Source: Drechmeria coniospora
Lineage: Eukaryota > Ascomycota > Sordariomycetes > Hypocreales > Ophiocordycipitaceae
NCBI RefSeq assembly: GCF_001625195.1
Contig: NC_054390.1
Coordinates: 1,946,027 to 2,010,026 of the forward strand
Length of the DNA: 64,000 bases
Reading direction: 5' to 3'
Under the pieces are notes generated by a model that was not told the DNA's origin, searched no databases, and was given only the letters and a program-made list of their open reading frames with translations. The position numbers were made by a program, and so were the translations under genes. Position 1 is the stretch's first letter. Each line of letters begins with the position of its first letter. This document shows positions 29,455 through 42,100 of the stretch, one piece after another.

Positions 29455-30122
29455 CCTTATTAAAAGAGTAGTAAATAACCCCTTACTTAATTAAACTATA
29501 TAGAATTTAAACTAAGCCTATTATTAGTTTACAATAAGAATAATAACTAATAGAAAGAATGTTAAGTTAAATATATTTTAGTAGTAGCCTAAGGCTAAAA
29601 TAATATAATACCCTTGTAAAATAATAAGGCTATAAATAACTAATATAAAAACTATTAAAGGCCCTTATATAAATAGAAGCCCTAAAGGAATTAATATAAT
29701 AATAAGATCCATATATAAATAGTAAATTATAAGTAAGCTATATAATAAAATATAAACTATAAATACTCTAAAGGAAAAAGCTAAATATAATATAGTTCTA
29801 ATACAGACCTAATTTAATACTACTATAGGTAAACCGGCTATATAATAATCCTAAAATATAATTATGTATTAGTTAAATTACTTAAAACTAGTAGACTCCT
29901 TTAAGTCCTTCTTATTCTTATTCTTATTCTTATCCTTTTTAGTATTCTTTTTAGGGAGGGTTTTAAAACTATTTATTATAGTACTTAAAAAAGAATAGTA
30001 TATAGTTAATATTAAAAGGTATATAAAATTAGAATAGTAATTAATATAAATAGTAAAGGTAATAGAATAATATAAAAAGAGTAAATTATTTATATAAAAC
30101 TCTTATAACTTATAAATATTAT

Positions 30123-30313
30123 TATTATAAAGCTAACTAGTAAGAAGGCAGTATGCGTAAAGACTATAGAATTTTCGAACTAAGGAGGAAGAAAAGAGAT
30201 AGAAAACAGTAAGTATAAAGAGGAAGGGGCTATATACCTAGACGGTCCGCGCATTATATAATAAAGAGTATAGGGTAGGCTAGGAAGAGAGTACAATATA
30301 TAATATTATTATA
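30123..30313 (-). repeat. Family-c element, RIPed, at the end of Gypsy relic 1
   Basis: 191 bp matching 11080-11266, TATTATAAAGCTAACTAG to TAATATTATTATA. No matching TSD (ATTAT against ATACC). Sequence to its left is Gypsy and to its right is low-complexity repeat. Confidence 0.6.
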
Positions 30314-30654
30314 ATACCCCCCTCCTTTAGGTACGGGAAGTTCGAAAATATAGGGGGTATAAGGTAAGTAGGTAGGTTAGATATTAGGGTATAAGGTAGG
30401 TATAAGTAGGTAGAGCAATAGGAGGTATAGAGTAGGTATAGGGTAGGTTTGAATTTAGGGTATAGGATAAGTTAATAATTAGGGGTATATAATAGGTATA
30501 GGGTAGGTTAAGGGTAGGCGTTTAGTAGCTATAAGTTAATTTATTCGTTTTACTATATAAATAAATTTTGCAGAAAATAAAAAGTAGCTAATAAACTATA
30601 TTTAGTATAGCTAGGCTACTAACGGAGTTAGTAGGTATATAAGGGGGTTAGTTC
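30314..30654 (+). repeat. Low-complexity GGTATAGGTAGG-type repeat and start of a 213-bp direct repeat
   Basis: Irregular purine-rich repeats (GGTATAAGG, GGTAGGTATAGG) to about 30510. From 30556 a unit of some 130 bases (AAATTTT, GAAAATAAAAAGTAGCTAAT, TATATAAGGGGGTTAG) recurs at 30772-30890, a spacing of about 213 bases. No gene. Confidence 0.55.
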
Positions 30655-31166
30655 GATTAACTAAAGGGTACTAGAGGGTACTAAAGGATACTAAAGGGTA
30701 CTAGGTAAAATGCACTAAAGGGCGCTAAAGGGTATTAGGTAGAGGTCGCTTAGTTCGATTAATTTAAAAGTAAATAAATTTTATAGAAAATAAAAAGTAG
30801 CTAATACGTTATATTTAGTATAGCCAGGCTACTAATAGAGTCGGTAGGTATATAAGGGGGTTAGTTTAATTAACTAAAGGGTACTAGAAGGTACTAAAGA
30901 GTACTAAAGGTTGCTAAAGGGTACTAGGGGTAATAGAGGGTACTAAAGGTACTAAAGGTACTTAAGGTATTAAAGGTATACTAAAGGTTACTAAAGGGTA
31001 CTAAGGGTAATAAAAGGTACTAAAAGTACTAAAGGTACTAAAGGTACTAAAGGTATTAGAGGTAATAAAGGCTATAGAGTATACTAGAGGGTACTAGGGG
31101 TAATAAAGACTACTAGGGGTAATAAAGGGTACTAGGGGTACTAAAAGGTACTAAAGGTACTAAAAG
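30655..31166 (+). repeat. GGTACTAAA minisatellite, left part
   Basis: Dozens of degenerate copies of a 9-13 base unit around GGTACTAAA (GGGTACTAAAG, GGTATTAAAG, GGGGTAATAAAG), interrupted by the second copy of the 213-bp direct repeat near 30772-30890. The array continues at 37491 on the far side of the Copia-B insertion. Confidence 0.75.
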
Positions 31167-34100
31167 TGTGTGTTGTATGTATATAGTGGCCAATAGTAGA
31201 CTAGGATCACGTGATCGTGTAGGGTACGATTACAGAGAGGATAAAAGTAGCCGCTCAGGGGCAGCCTCTTTTCCCTCCTTTCGTACCAAATTGAATCCAT
31301 TAAAAGAGATCTCTTGTTACCAGTTTCCCCTAGAACCAAACCAATACTAATTAGTACTATGTATAAAGAATAGCGTAGATTGGTAAGGCTTAAAGAGGAT
31401 TACAATACTACTACCTGTTTCCTACTAGAGAAGCCTAGCAGTAGTACGCGACTAAAAGGGTCAGATTTAGGAGGAATCCGTTCGTTACGAGCCGATACCG
31501 AGAATCTAATTGCTATAGTAAGATAAAGAACATCTTTCCGTCTATTGCAGGCCGTTAGATATATTTACCTTATACCTAGAGACCTATTTACTAGATTTCT
31601 AGGAGTATTATATTACACAAACCAACAATCCCAGTACGATAACGTTATTGCCTCCAATTACCCCGTACCGAAATACGTTATACTGCACAACCCGCAACAA
31701 GTGTACGCTTCCAACAAGGATACGTAACCTACTTCCCTACTCGCTACAGTACAAGTACAACAAGTTAGAATAAAACTACAATACAGAAAAACAATTAAAA
31801 ACAAATATAAATAAAGAAAAATAATAATGGAAGAATTAATTAAATACTAGCTAACGATATCGGAAGAGCAGGATCCGTTAATGGAATATATTAGTAAAGG
31901 GGTAGGTTGCAATAAGGAAACCGAAAAACTACTATAGGTAGAATACTTGGATTTTAACTTAATCCTAGACAATACTGCATTAATTGTATTTCTAAATAAT
32001 TACGTTATTCGAATAATCGCTCGTTACAGAAGGAACAACAGCTTAATAAGGGCAGAAATACAGGCAGACTTCCAAGATAACTTTAAGGATTGGGACGTCA
32101 ATATGTTCCAAAAAGTCCACCTACTAGTAAGGAAAATGCTACGGAATACACTAAGGTACTACGGTATTTATACAGGTCCATTACGGGCAGGTATATCCCG
32201 CTAGCTAGAACAGGTACTCCAAAGTAAAATATTATAAGAATAGGATAAGAAGGACCTTAAGGACTGTATTTATAAATACTTACCTTTCTTTAGGAACTAT
32301 ATTAATAAAATAATAAATACAGGTACTAACTATAGCTCGTTAACTATTGTTGTTAATAATACAACCCCTAGTACAGGGAATGATTTTTCGAAAGGTACAG
32401 TTTTACAAACACCTAATTTAGGAAATACAGATACCGTACGACCGACCGAGAATATACAATACGATACCGTACGACCGACCGAGAATATACAATACAATAC
32501 CGTACAACCGACCGATAATACATAGTACGATACAGTACAACCGACCGAAAAAACACAATACAATATATCGTACCGATTCCGAACAGCAAAAACTACAATT
32601 CCAATAAATACAGCAGAAAATACAATTCTAACAAATCTAGCAAATACTACAATTCAACAAAATACAATTCCAGCAAATACTATAACTACAGAAAATATAG
32701 ACTTAGTACTATAAGTACTATAGATATATCGAGGAGGGAATACACTAGTTAATGCTAAGAATTACCGGGAATTTTTAAAGGCGTAGAAACCAGAATATAT
32801 ATATTCGGGAGAACTATATTATATTTTGGACGATACAGTTAAACAGTTTCAGGAAGTATATAAAGAGGCAGGAATATAACCAAACTAGTATTATACAGTT
32901 TTTAAAAAGGTATTTACAGGCAAGGTACAGAGATAGGTCCAAAGGTATATGCAATTAAAGTAGACTTTCGGGCAAATATACAATACAGTTAAGCAGGAAT
33001 TTAAGTCAAATATTACTAAACAGGTATATTTCTACGAATAGTTAATAATTACATTTACAGCAATTAGAAACCAAGAATTAAGTATAGGCAAGGACTTACA
33101 GGATATCTTATAGGAACTAACGGACAAAATACAATTATACCAGTAAGCATTAGGTCCTGGATTTATAGGAAACAATATATTAATTACTGCAGTAATTCGG
33201 GTATATAGGAATGTACCGGAATTGGAACAGACTTTTACAAGACCTACAATAACATTTAGGGCATTATACGCCAATTTACGTATATTAATACATACATATA
33301 ACGAAAAACATACAGAGACCTATTTTATTAATCGGAGATATAATAATAATAACAACTACCGTAACCAGGGTAGCAAGTAAGGCACCTACTAAGGTAGCAA
33401 GTAAGGCACCTACCAAGGCACCTACTAAGGCACCAACCAAGGCACTAACCAAGGCACCTACCAAGGCAGCAGCCAAGGCACCTACAAAGGCACCAATTAA
33501 GGCACCTACCAAAGCACACCAAATAGGCCACAGCAAAGGTAGAAGAAAAAGTATTATATCTGCAATAAGACTAGGTACTAAATGCGGAACCATACATTAG
33601 AGGAACAATAATACGCAATTAGTTAATGGAAATAGGAATATAAATTCTCAGGCAATAATATACAACAGTTTGCATTATATCTTACGGAATACAAAGGTAG
33701 ACCAGATAATAATAATAGTAACAAAGGCACTATAGGTACTGTAATACCCGAAGATACAGTAATTATATAGTACAACAATTAGGTCCAGAATTCCTTCTTA
33801 ATACACACGTACCTAACTACCCAAGCAGTATACTATATACTACTAGGCAAGGTACCTCCTCTTAAGACTACAGATACAGTAGTCCAGGTACAATACTTCC
33901 TTATCGATAGGTATTCAGACTACTAATTCCAAGGCATTCTTCTAGATACAGGAGCAGCAGAACACTCAACTGGAGGGTATAACCAATTCCGGGTACTATA
34001 ACAAGAAACTACATTACAACTTAACTAAATACGTACAGGGGAAGTAACTATACAATTTGGAGATACAGAACTAATTAAATCTATTGGTACTGTAGAAGTT

Positions 34101-37100
34101 ATTACACCAATTGGTATAATAACATTCCATATTATACGAACTAAAATACTATTTCTACTATACCTACGAGACCTAGACCGACTAAGGGTATACTTTAATT
34201 TACAGAAAAATAAAATCATTAAATACACTAAGACCGGCAAGATTACAATACCAGTAACTAGGAAATAGGGATACCTATAGTTTTTACTAAGACCGGAAGA
34301 AAATGCAGCTATCTATTTAACAGATATACAAATACGCTAAATACACCGACGATTTAGGCACCCATTAGTTGCTAAATTATACAATTTATTGCAACGTTCC
34401 GGTAACGATATCGAATATAACCGGATTGCATTAATGAATAAATTCTACCAATATTACCAAATCAAGGGGAACGCACCTACTAGATTTAAATTTACGTTAA
34501 AGGACAATATAGAATTTAACTATAATATTATAGTAGATATTATGGATCTAGATAGCAATAAAACCCTATATATAGTAGATACCGTAACTGTATTTTAGGC
34601 TGCAAGATTTCTACCTAATATAACTCTACAGGCTACCTAGGAAAAGTTACGAGAATACTGGATTAATACATACTTAGGACCTCCTAATATACTAACTACA
34701 AATGCGGGTACTAATTTTACTGCATCTGCATTCCGGGCAGAAGTACAATTAATGGGAATTATATACCACCAAGTACCGATAGAGGTACATTAGTCAGTTG
34801 GTAAAATTAAACGGTACCACCAACTACTACGCCGGGCCTACTAAATTATAGGTAAAGAACTAGGAGAATTAGCTACAAAGGAGGCCGTATTACAAATGGC
34901 TGTAAAGGCTGTAAATAATACGGCAGGACCTAATAGGCTAGTACTAATACTCCTTGTTTTTAGTGCATTACTAAGACTGCATATGGATTTACTACCTTTA
35001 GCAGGAACAGTAAAATGCGCAAAGGCTTTAGATAATGCAATGCGGGAACTGCGGGCTATGTATGCTAAGACAAAGGTAAATAGTACACTACGGGCCCGTA
35101 ACGGTCCCAATACTACTGCAGTACTACCATTATTACTACCGATTGGTAGTAACGTTTTAGTATACCGTACGGCTAAAGGATCAGAACGAGCGGGATAGAC
35201 CGGACCTTATAAGGTTATAGGTATTAATAACGCTAATATTCGTATAGATATTGGTACTAAGATATCGACCTTCCGGAATAGTTACGTTAAACCGTATTAC
35301 GAAGACTCTAGTACAGTAGAGGTAACCGATACACCAGTTACTACAACTACTACCCGCTGTAACGCAGATACACTAGTTGCAGTAACTACACCAGTAGCCA
35401 CAACTAGTACTATAAACCGTAACCCAAATACACTAAGTACTGCAACTAGTACTATAAACTGTAACCCAAATACACTAAGTACTGCAACTAGTACTATACA
35501 CTGTAAGCCAAATACACTAAGCATACCAGTTACAGTACCTACTATACGTCGTTACCCTCTACGGACTATACGGCAGTAGATATCCTATAACGAGGATTTT
35601 GTACAGCTATTTACTACTATATAGATACTGGATATGCATAATACGTTCCTATCGCAGAAGGAACACAAGGACAGGGCATTATCCCTACAGTTACGTACAC
35701 AGGGCAAGATTACTACTGCCGGCGAACCGTTTGAATTATCTAATGCTACTGAAATTGATAGCCTTATTGGCCGTAGTATTATTATACCTATCCAATTCGA
35801 CCCTACGGTACATAAGACCAGAATATTTAGCCTGCAACTAGTACGGGAAATAAAGGATAAGGCTACTAATGTTCCGTTTAAGAAATCCCAACTAGTAGTA
35901 CAAGGCCATAGTAACTACAATAAACGGTTTATTTTAATATAGTCTCCGACTATCCTCTAATGTAGCCAGTACCTAATATTGGCTATTGCCCCAATACTAT
36001 AGTAACATTACGGATTCCACCTAGCATTACGGGACATTACGCAGGCATACACCCAATCGGCTATACCATTATACCGGGAAATCCTAGCAAGACCGCCTCG
36101 GGAAATTAAAAATAGGTACCCAGAGGGTACTATATTCCGCGTTATGCGACTATTATACGGGATCCCAGAGGCCGGAGCATATTGGTTCCTTGCGTACCAG
36201 AACTACTATAGGGAACAGCTAGGGATAGATTAAAGCAGCTACGACCTATACCTAATAGTATTACATCCCAATAATACAGCTATTGGTATTATAGGCATAT
36301 AGACTAATAATACAATACAACTAGGTAATAATGTATTTATAGAAAGAGAAGACTACAGTCTACAGAAACACAATATTACTACAAAGCCGAAGACAATACT
36401 AACAGATAGATCCGTTAAGGATTTTAATAGTCTGCAGATTAATATTGAAAACGGTACTATCAATACACGCCAGAAAGGTCAGGCAAATAACCTTTAACTA
36501 GTCGATATAGATAATCCCAACCGCAACCAGTAATATATCCAACAACGGGTACGTAGAGCCTACCTAGCCTCAATTTATCAACCAAAGGCAGCAACGGACT
36601 ATTCGGTAGCAGTACAGGTACAATTACCTACCGATAGCAATATTATTACACTTAACAAACGCATATAATAGCAATTAGACTATAAGGACCGTAGACTACG
36701 ATTTTTACCATTAGCTATAACGGACCTTAAGATATTTATATTTGCGGATAGATCATTTGCTAACAACTAAGACTTAACCTCCCAGATTGGCTATATTATT
36801 GTATTGGCTAACGAAATTAAATACACAAATAAGCAGTTCAAAATATAGGGTAATATTATACATTAGTCATCCACTAAGTATAAACGAGTTACTAGAAGTA
36901 TACTTACTTCCGAGATATACAGTATAGTATCGGTACTGGATATAGGCTATATATTAACCCAAACAGTTAATACTATTATTAGCCGACTACAGATACCAAC
37001 TATCCCCCTTATTATATATACGGACTCATATTCGCTCTACAAATACCTAGTTAAACTAGGATCAATAACCGAGAAGAGGTTAATAATTAACATTATAGCA

Positions 37101-37490
37101 ATACGATAGAGCTATAAGCGACAGGAGATATCTGAAATCCGTTGGATTAACGGTAGCGATAATCCAGCCGACGCAATAACAAAGGTCCAGCCTAATAAGG
37201 TACTAGAACGGCTAGTATCTACAAATTAAATAGATATATATATTGAAGGTTGGGTCGATAGGGAGTAAAAGGAGCAGGTAGGATTTAAGTACTTTTTAAA
37301 GAGCTGCCTATATGTATTGTATATATATAGTGGCCAATAGTAGACTAGGATTACGTAATTGTATAGGGTACGATTATAAAGAGGATAAAAGTAGCCGCTT
37401 AGGGGCAGCCTCTTTTCCCTCCTTTCGTACTAAATTAAATCCATTAAAAGAGATCTCTTATTACTAGTTTCCCCCAGAACCGAACCAACA
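31167..37490 (+). mobile_element. Copia-B retrotransposon, complete, inserted in the minisatellite
   Basis: 6324 bp with 180-bp LTRs at 31167-31346 and 37311-37490 and a perfect 5-bp TSD AAAAG (31162-31166 and 37491-37495). The LTR starts TGTGTGTTG, ends GAACCAACA in the better copy, and contains GATCACGTGATC and AAGAGATCTCTT palindromes. LTR differences are nearly all C-to-T or G-to-A. The interior has the Copia order gag, protease, integrase, reverse transcriptase, RNase H. RIP is milder here than in Copia-A: frames of 60-108 codons survive. Confidence 0.9.
31827..37229 (+). pseudogene. Copia-B gag-pol polyprotein, RIP-inactivated
   Basis: Starts MEELIKY at 31827 and ends near VSTN-stop at 37227-37229. 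Gag shows a run of GTYQ/GTNQ-like repeats (33370-33520) before a Cys-rich knuckle-like stretch near 33550. The aspartic protease motif is DTGAAEHS near 33944. The integrase has IIVDIMDLD, then TTNAGTNF near 34700, where the family has Asp in place of Asn, and SVGKIKRYH, where the family has Glu in place of the first or second Lys. Both changes are G-to-A and so fit RIP. A 42-bp (14-residue) repeat occurs three times near 35400-35520 in the linker. Reverse transcriptase begins near 35869 (VPFKKSQLVVQGH), and RNase H includes SSTKYKRVTRS near 36870. Dozens of in-frame TAG/TAA replace Trp and Gln. Not functional. Confidence 0.85.
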
Positions 37491-37817
37491 AAAAGTATTA
37501 AAAGTAATAAAGGCTATATAAAGGTACTAAAGGGTACTAGGGGTAATAGAGGGTACTAAAAGTACTAAAAGTACTAAAGGTACTAGAGGTATTAAAGGTA
37601 ATAAAGGCTATAGGGTATACTAAAGGGTACTAGGGGTAATAGAGACTATTAAGGGCAATAGAGGTACTAGAGGTACTAAAGGTATTAAAGGTAATAAAAG
37701 CTATATAAAGGTACTAAAGGGTACTAAGGGTAATAGAGGGTACTAAAGGTACTAAAGGTACCTAAGGTATTAAAGGTATACTAAAGGTTACTAAAGGGTA
37801 TTAGGAGTAATAGAAGG
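37491..37817 (+). repeat. GGTACTAAA minisatellite, right part
   Basis: Same unit as at 30655-31166. Copia-B has split one array into these two parts, as its TSD AAAAG lies within the unit. Confidence 0.75.
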
Positions 37818-38780
37818 TATTAAAATACTAGTATTTATACTAGTAAGTATTAAAAATACTAGTATTTATACTAGTAAGACTACCCAAATAGGATACTATC
37901 CTATTGCTACTACTACTAGTAGCAATAGCTAGGAGTACTACTACTAGCAAATATGCTATACTATACTGCAAGTATTAGTAAGTATATAGAGTTGACTAAT
38001 AGTATACAATATACTACTTCTCCGAACTACAACTCGGAGCGACTGCCGGTAGTACTACTATTAGCCAACCTACTACTACAACCTAACCTATATATATAGT
38101 AGTCAGTCGACTACTAGAGTTAATTAATCGGAACACCAATTAACATTCTCCCAACGACTACCAGCCGTTACTAGCCAAGAGTACTACTCTTAGCAATTTG
38201 AACTATAGTACAGGGACAACTAAGCCGGTAACTTACTGTGCGAATACGACCAAGCAGGTAACCTACTGTACGGTATAATGGACTGGCCACCTAACTTAAT
38301 AGGCTTATATATACGTACCTTAGTACGGTAATTATAGTCTCGACTTAAGTACACTGGGTTATTGCAGATCGTATATGCGTATATTAGTATAGTAGTTATA
38401 GTCTCGACCCAGGTACACTAAGTTATTGCAGATCGTATATACGCACATTAGTATAGCAGTTATAGTCTCGACCCAGGAACCTAAGGTTGTCGAGGTACTA
38501 CCTCTAAGATATAAATAGTCCTATTTCTTCTGTATTGTACTTAATAGAATAATCGCATTCGTTTATATAATTTGGTACTACTAAGTTTGCACTCTTACCT
38601 AGTTACTAACTGGTACCTATTTTACTATTACCAATAGCCTAATTGATTCCCTAGTCCGTACAATATACTTCTACTACCCCTCTTCTTGCGTATCTAAATT
38701 GCAAGAGGTTATAAGCCCGGAAGGACTATAATTAATCCTCTGGAATTAATCTTTACGACTTACTAAGTTACCTACCAGTA

Positions 38781-39062
38781 CTACTAGTAACAATTAATCG
38801 AATCCTATAACTTACTAAGTTACCTACTAGTACTACTAGTAACGCTTGGTTACCAAACTACGGCTCCCCTAACTACTAGTACTACTAGTACGTTATCTAC
38901 CAGTACTACTAGTAATTCTTAGTTATTAAACTATAGCTCCCCTAACTACTAGTACTACTAGTACGTTATCTACTAGTACTACTGGTAACGCTTGGTCTCC
39001 AAGCTATAGCTCCCTTCCCTACTAGTACTACTAGTAGGATACCCAATTGCTAGTATTACTAG
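38781..39062 (+). repeat. Leader array of CTAGTACTACTAG palindromes in E1
   Basis: Eight copies of a short inverted repeat (CTAGTA-C-TACTAG and close variants such as CCAGTACTACTAG) lie between the 5' LTR and gag, at roughly 38785, 38830, 38876, 38901, 38946, 38973, 39022 and 39052. Some extend to 21-base near-perfect palindromes. Element E3 carries five at 53130-53335 and E2 a similar set at 45110-45440. Confidence 0.75.
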
Positions 39063-39106
39063 CTAGGTAAGTAAGGTAAAATCGGAATCTAGTTACTAAC
39101 TAGAAA

Positions 39107-42100
39107 ATAGATCCTACCAACCGAGGTTAGGGAACTAACCTATCGGAAATCGAAAAACGTCTACTAGTACAGTAAATGCAAATCGATAAACTTTTACAAC
39201 AATATACTCAATCTATACAACAACTTAATACTGTTATTCTACAGATATAAGATTAACTAAATACAATTAAGTTAACTCTTAGCAATCTTAGTAATAGTAC
39301 TACTATTACAAAGACAAAGGATTCTAACTCTAGCTATAAGTTAAACAAAAAAGTCTATCAATTCCCGGAATATACAAAACTTAAAGGCACCGAGAATTAC
39401 AAGCTGTAGGAGCAATCCCTATTAATTTAACTTTAAGCCCTAGACCTAGAAAGTTTTCTGGATAAACCTTTAATTACATCTAACTTCTTAAGCAGAAATT
39501 AAGCCCGTTTACTTATACTATTACGGGATAGCTATACGGAAGAAACCTTAGCATCTATTGCATGGATTAAAAACCTAACTAAGGTTTTCCTGCTATTAAA
39601 AAAACAATACTCCAAAGGTTATATAGTATTACTAACACTAATATATACTATATAGGCCTACTTTACAATACTGGCTCAACCTGCTATTTAGTAAATAATC
39701 GGTTTAAGTTTACAACCTTTAGACTAATTGCAAAATCTTAGGCAAAACCAATTACTACTGGAGGTAGTCCAATTTACCCTAGTAAAATTGGAAACGCTAA
39801 ATTTACGGTATTAATTAATACCGATCCACCAACCTATAGTACTCTTATACTACAAGAGGCACTATATATTCCGAAACTGGAAGTCAATATTATTAGTAGG
39901 ATACGTTACTACGGATCAGGGGGAATACTTATTAAGGAATCCCTATATAACTTAAACCGAAAAGTATATAGCCTACTTAACTTCCAGAGGTACGGCTTCT
40001 TCCTACAACAAGAAGGCCTAAATACGCCCTATTTAAGAAAACCAGACTCAGCCCACTTAAGCTACTACAGTAGCTACAGAATAGTAGTAGAAATTCCCTC
40101 GCAGCAACCTCCCTAGGCCAACAAGGCAGAAGACTAGTCGGTACCTAGATCGGTACCCCAGTCGGCACCTAGATCGGTACCTAGGTCGGCACCTAGATCG
40201 GTACCAAGGTCGGTATTTAGTCCAGTACCTAGACCGGGACCTAGACCAGGACCAGGTCCTAGCCCAACTACTAGTTCGGCTAATTTAAGGGACCTTACTA
40301 AGGCTACCCTATACAAAGACCCTATAGAGGACCTAATCCCTATAGAGGCAATAGACCTACTAGCAGTCCCTACTGTTGGTACTAAGGAACAGGCTATTCC
40401 AACTACTAGTACGGAATCCAGCAACTAGTCTTACCAAAGACTATTGCAACAAGCAGGTATCTAGCACATCCGACTAGGACACATTAGTCTGCTACTTCTG
40501 AAAAAGACTAGTAAAATTACTAGTAGGTTACCTAACTTTTCGTCTATTAAGGTTACCGATTTTCAATGCCTTGCCTGTATACGGGCAAAATCTACTAGAC
40601 GATAGTTAAGGGATCTAATCAAGGATCCAGACTATACACTTAACTCAATCGAAGGGGATATATTCGGAATTAAACCTATATCCTACAATCGGAAGTCCAT
40701 TGGACTAATACTTATCGATTACAAATCCTAATTCCGTTAGGTATATATCCTACCCAACAAGGAAGGACCAACAATCCTCCAGGCTATAAAGAACTTCTTT
40801 TAAAGCCTAAAAACACACTATAGCCGTTACCCAAAAAGGCTATTTTATAATAGAGGACCTAAAATTAATATACTGCTTCAGGACTGGTTAGGTACTAAAG
40901 GAATACTATTCAATACGTCTTGCCCGTATACCCCCAAACAAAATGGACTTACCGAACGATTTATATGAGTTATTCTGGACCGGCTACAAGCAACTATAAT
41001 CTAGGCCGGCCTCCTACTATTCCTCTAGTCTACTATACTTCCTGCTATAGTTAACCTGGTTAACTATACTGCAATTACCAATAGGGATCTAAGCCCCTAC
41101 CAATTGCTTAAGCAGGAGTTACAAGGGCTAAAAACGCTACTAAACCTTACAGCCTATAAGGCTATTGGTACCTACTGCGAAGTCCTAATCCCTTACCAGA
41201 AACGGATTTAAAGTACTAAATTGGCACAACGCACAGAACCAGCAAGGCTACTAGTAACGCTAGGTTCAAAAATATACCTTGTATATATACCTTCCAGAAG
41301 GGTAGTTACAAAAACTACCTTCCTAAAAGTCCTAGAAGGTATCGGCCCTATCTCCCAAGGACTTCAACGACTACTAAGTCCTAGTCTCCAAGGACTAGAG
41401 TTAGAGGGGGAAATTAAGATAGAAGACTATATCTCGCAAAATACCTCTAGTCCCCTAATACCTAGGGAGACAGAGGGGGCCAACGGACCTACTAGCCCTA
41501 CTAGGGCTAGTAGACCTATTAGTCCTACTAGGACCAGTAGGTTGTAAGGAACCAACGGACCTACTAGTCCTACTAGGACTAGTAGACCTACCAGTCCTAC
41601 TAGGACCAGTAGGTTGCAAGAAGCCAACGGACCAACTAGTCCTACTAGGACTAGCGCAACAGAGGGGGTCCTGGCCCAGCCAATAGAGGATCTACCAGAT
41701 ACCTCTCTTCCAGATACACTAGAACCAGAAGACAACCCTAACCCAATAGATCTTAACCTAGCGTATTGGATCCAGGACCTATACTACCAAGCTAAGGCAA
41801 AGCAACTACTAGATAGTAGCGAGCCTACTAGCTAGAAGCAGGTACTTAAGTTAGACAATAAAGACCAGTAGATAAGTACTATATTCTCGGAATTCCAGCA
41901 ACTTATCCAGGCAGGGGTATTTTATTTTATCCCCCTTTAAGAAATACCAACTAGCAGACGACTTCTAAAAAGCCGACTTATACTACAAGTCAAAAAGGAT
42001 CAGCAGAATAACCCTATTAAATTCAAGGTACGACTAATAGCTAAGGGATTTATGCAAATTGAAGGCCTCAATTACATTAAGACTTTTGCAACTATTAGTA

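Larger units (their letters stand above)
19454..30122 (+). mobile_element. Gypsy LTR-retrotransposon relic 1, broken by many insertions
   Basis: Heavily RIPed Gypsy element read in + orientation. Its parts lie at about 19454-20502, 20700-21195, 21368-22097, 22269-22687, 23358-23500, 23702-24067, 24269-24682, 25279-25891, 26063-26583, 27176-27608 and 29455-30122. Removing the intervening insertions gives a sequence that follows, in reverse, the less interrupted relic at 59902-64000. Reverse transcriptase and RNase H are recognisable (see separate entries). The integrase region should lie in 25.3-27.6 kb but is too decayed to read with confidence. Almost every frame has TAG/TAA stops. No LTR of its own could be identified. 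Confidence 0.7.

Noticed and set aside
33285..33593. Minus-strand frame encoding a Val-Gly-Ala-Leu repeat
   Set aside because: It is the antisense reading of the GTYQ/GTNQ tandem repeat in the Copia-B gag, not a membrane protein gene.
38781..39062. A CRISPR array
   Set aside because: Repeats are short palindromes with irregular spacing inside a retrotransposon leader of a eukaryote.
40134..40424. 96-residue minus-strand frame with GTDLGTDLG repeats
   Set aside because: Antisense of the SVPRSAPRS tandem repeat of the Copia-A polyprotein; the same shadow occurs at 54979-55269.
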